64,000 nucleotides of DNA from Bombyx mori (Eukaryota; Arthropoda; Insecta; Lepidoptera; Bombycidae): NCBI RefSeq assembly GCF_030269925.1, contig NC_085118.1, positions 14,358,501-14,422,500 of the forward strand, in the 5' to 3' direction. The translations under genes and the position numbers were made by a program. Of this stretch, positions 63,344 to 64,000 are shown one piece after another (position 1 is the first letter of the stretch; each line of letters opens with the position of its first letter). The notes beneath the pieces were generated by a model that was given only the letters and a program-made list of their open reading frames with translations, did not search any database and was not told the DNA's origin.

Positions 63344-64000
63344 CGAATGATAAATGATTGATTTATTTTATTTCAAACAACAAGTGTACATAAAACTATG
63401 AATTAATAATAAATTAAATCAAAAAAAAATTACATACACTACCAAGTATTTGACACACACCCACACACACCTACATAATATAACCCTTTGTTTATTGTCA
63501 GACTTTTCTTATTGCTTTAAGTCGTAGTCAAATTGAGAATAGGATAGTATTGTTTATCTTTATATTTATTTGTCTATAGGTGTAGACGAAATTTGTGACT
63601 ATAGAAGTAATAGTCTTTGACAATAGAACCTTAATAATGTTCAAACTTATAATTTCAATTAATTATAGTTGAATTTCGACTACTGCAGGACCACTAGTTT
63701 CAATAATTTTTGTTAATTGTCATACTTTAAGCTCACATAACATCACTTTTAAGCAATCCATGAAATTCAGTTTAATTTTTGTATCTGAAGTAAAACTGTT
63801 GTATTCTTTGTACCAGGAGCACTGCTGCTTGAGATATAGCTTTTACACGTATCCAAGCACAGATGCAAATTATGATTGTGTTTCTTCTTCTAAACAAACA
63901 AACAAACAAACGAGCCAAGCCTAGCCGAGCCGAGCCGAGCCGAGCCGAGCCGAGCCGAGCCGAGCCGAGCCGAGCCGAGCCGAGCCGAGCCGAGCCGAGC
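63344..64000 (+). repeat. Satellite unit 13, cut by window end
   Basis: Shares AGATATAGCTTTTACACG and GAGCCAAGCCTAG with unit 7; GAGCC tract from 63908. Confidence 0.9.

Overview
The window looks like lepidopteran nuclear DNA, most likely silkworm (Bombyx mori or a close relative). The case rests on long TE-filled introns, many copies of a Bm1-type SINE, tRNA-headed SINEs, Helitron families typical of Lepidoptera (including Lep1-like ends) and a maT-type (DD37D) mariner. No database search was run; all family names come from recognition.

One host gene is readable: a plus-strand ABC transporter of subfamily G (ABCG1/ABCG4-like half transporter). It has ten coding exons between 688 and 37399. 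Every junction has an AG acceptor and a GT donor, the phases agree, and the joined frame is 1896 nt (631 aa plus stop). Exons 1-5 encode the nucleotide-binding domain, exon 6 the linker, and exons 7-10 the six-helix membrane domain. Intron 1 is about 19 kb and the other introns are 0.7-3.8 kb. Nearly all intronic DNA is repeat-derived: Bm1 SINEs, a 250-bp tail repeat with or without a tRNA head, 5'-truncated LINE ends, short non-autonomous Helitrons, MITE-like foldbacks, a complete maT mariner (21095-22403) and a small hAT element with an 8-bp target duplication (34019-34854).

From 37.4 to 44.1 kb is 3' flank. It holds LINE fragments (an RTE-like end and an RNase H-bearing LINE), a foldback element with a Bm1 inserted in it, and a Lep1-like Helitron split by another DNA element.

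From about 44.3 kb to the window end lies a tandem array of roughly 0.75-1.03-kb units. Each unit combines a Helitron 3' end, unique-looking sequence, a long (GAGCC)n tract and tails of (AAACC)n and (AAACT)n. A DIRS-like tyrosine-recombinase retrotransposon with inverted terminal repeats (46791-51398) and a 4.4-kb Helitron (55251-59671) are inserted in it. The satellite changes orientation at the DIRS element and flips back at about 52281. Pieces of the unit also occur in introns 8 and 9 of the ABCG gene, on either side of exon 9, which suggests the array grew from duplicated ABCG intronic DNA.

The long reading frames over the GAGCC tracts are repeat artefacts. I see no CRISPR, operon or bacterial system.
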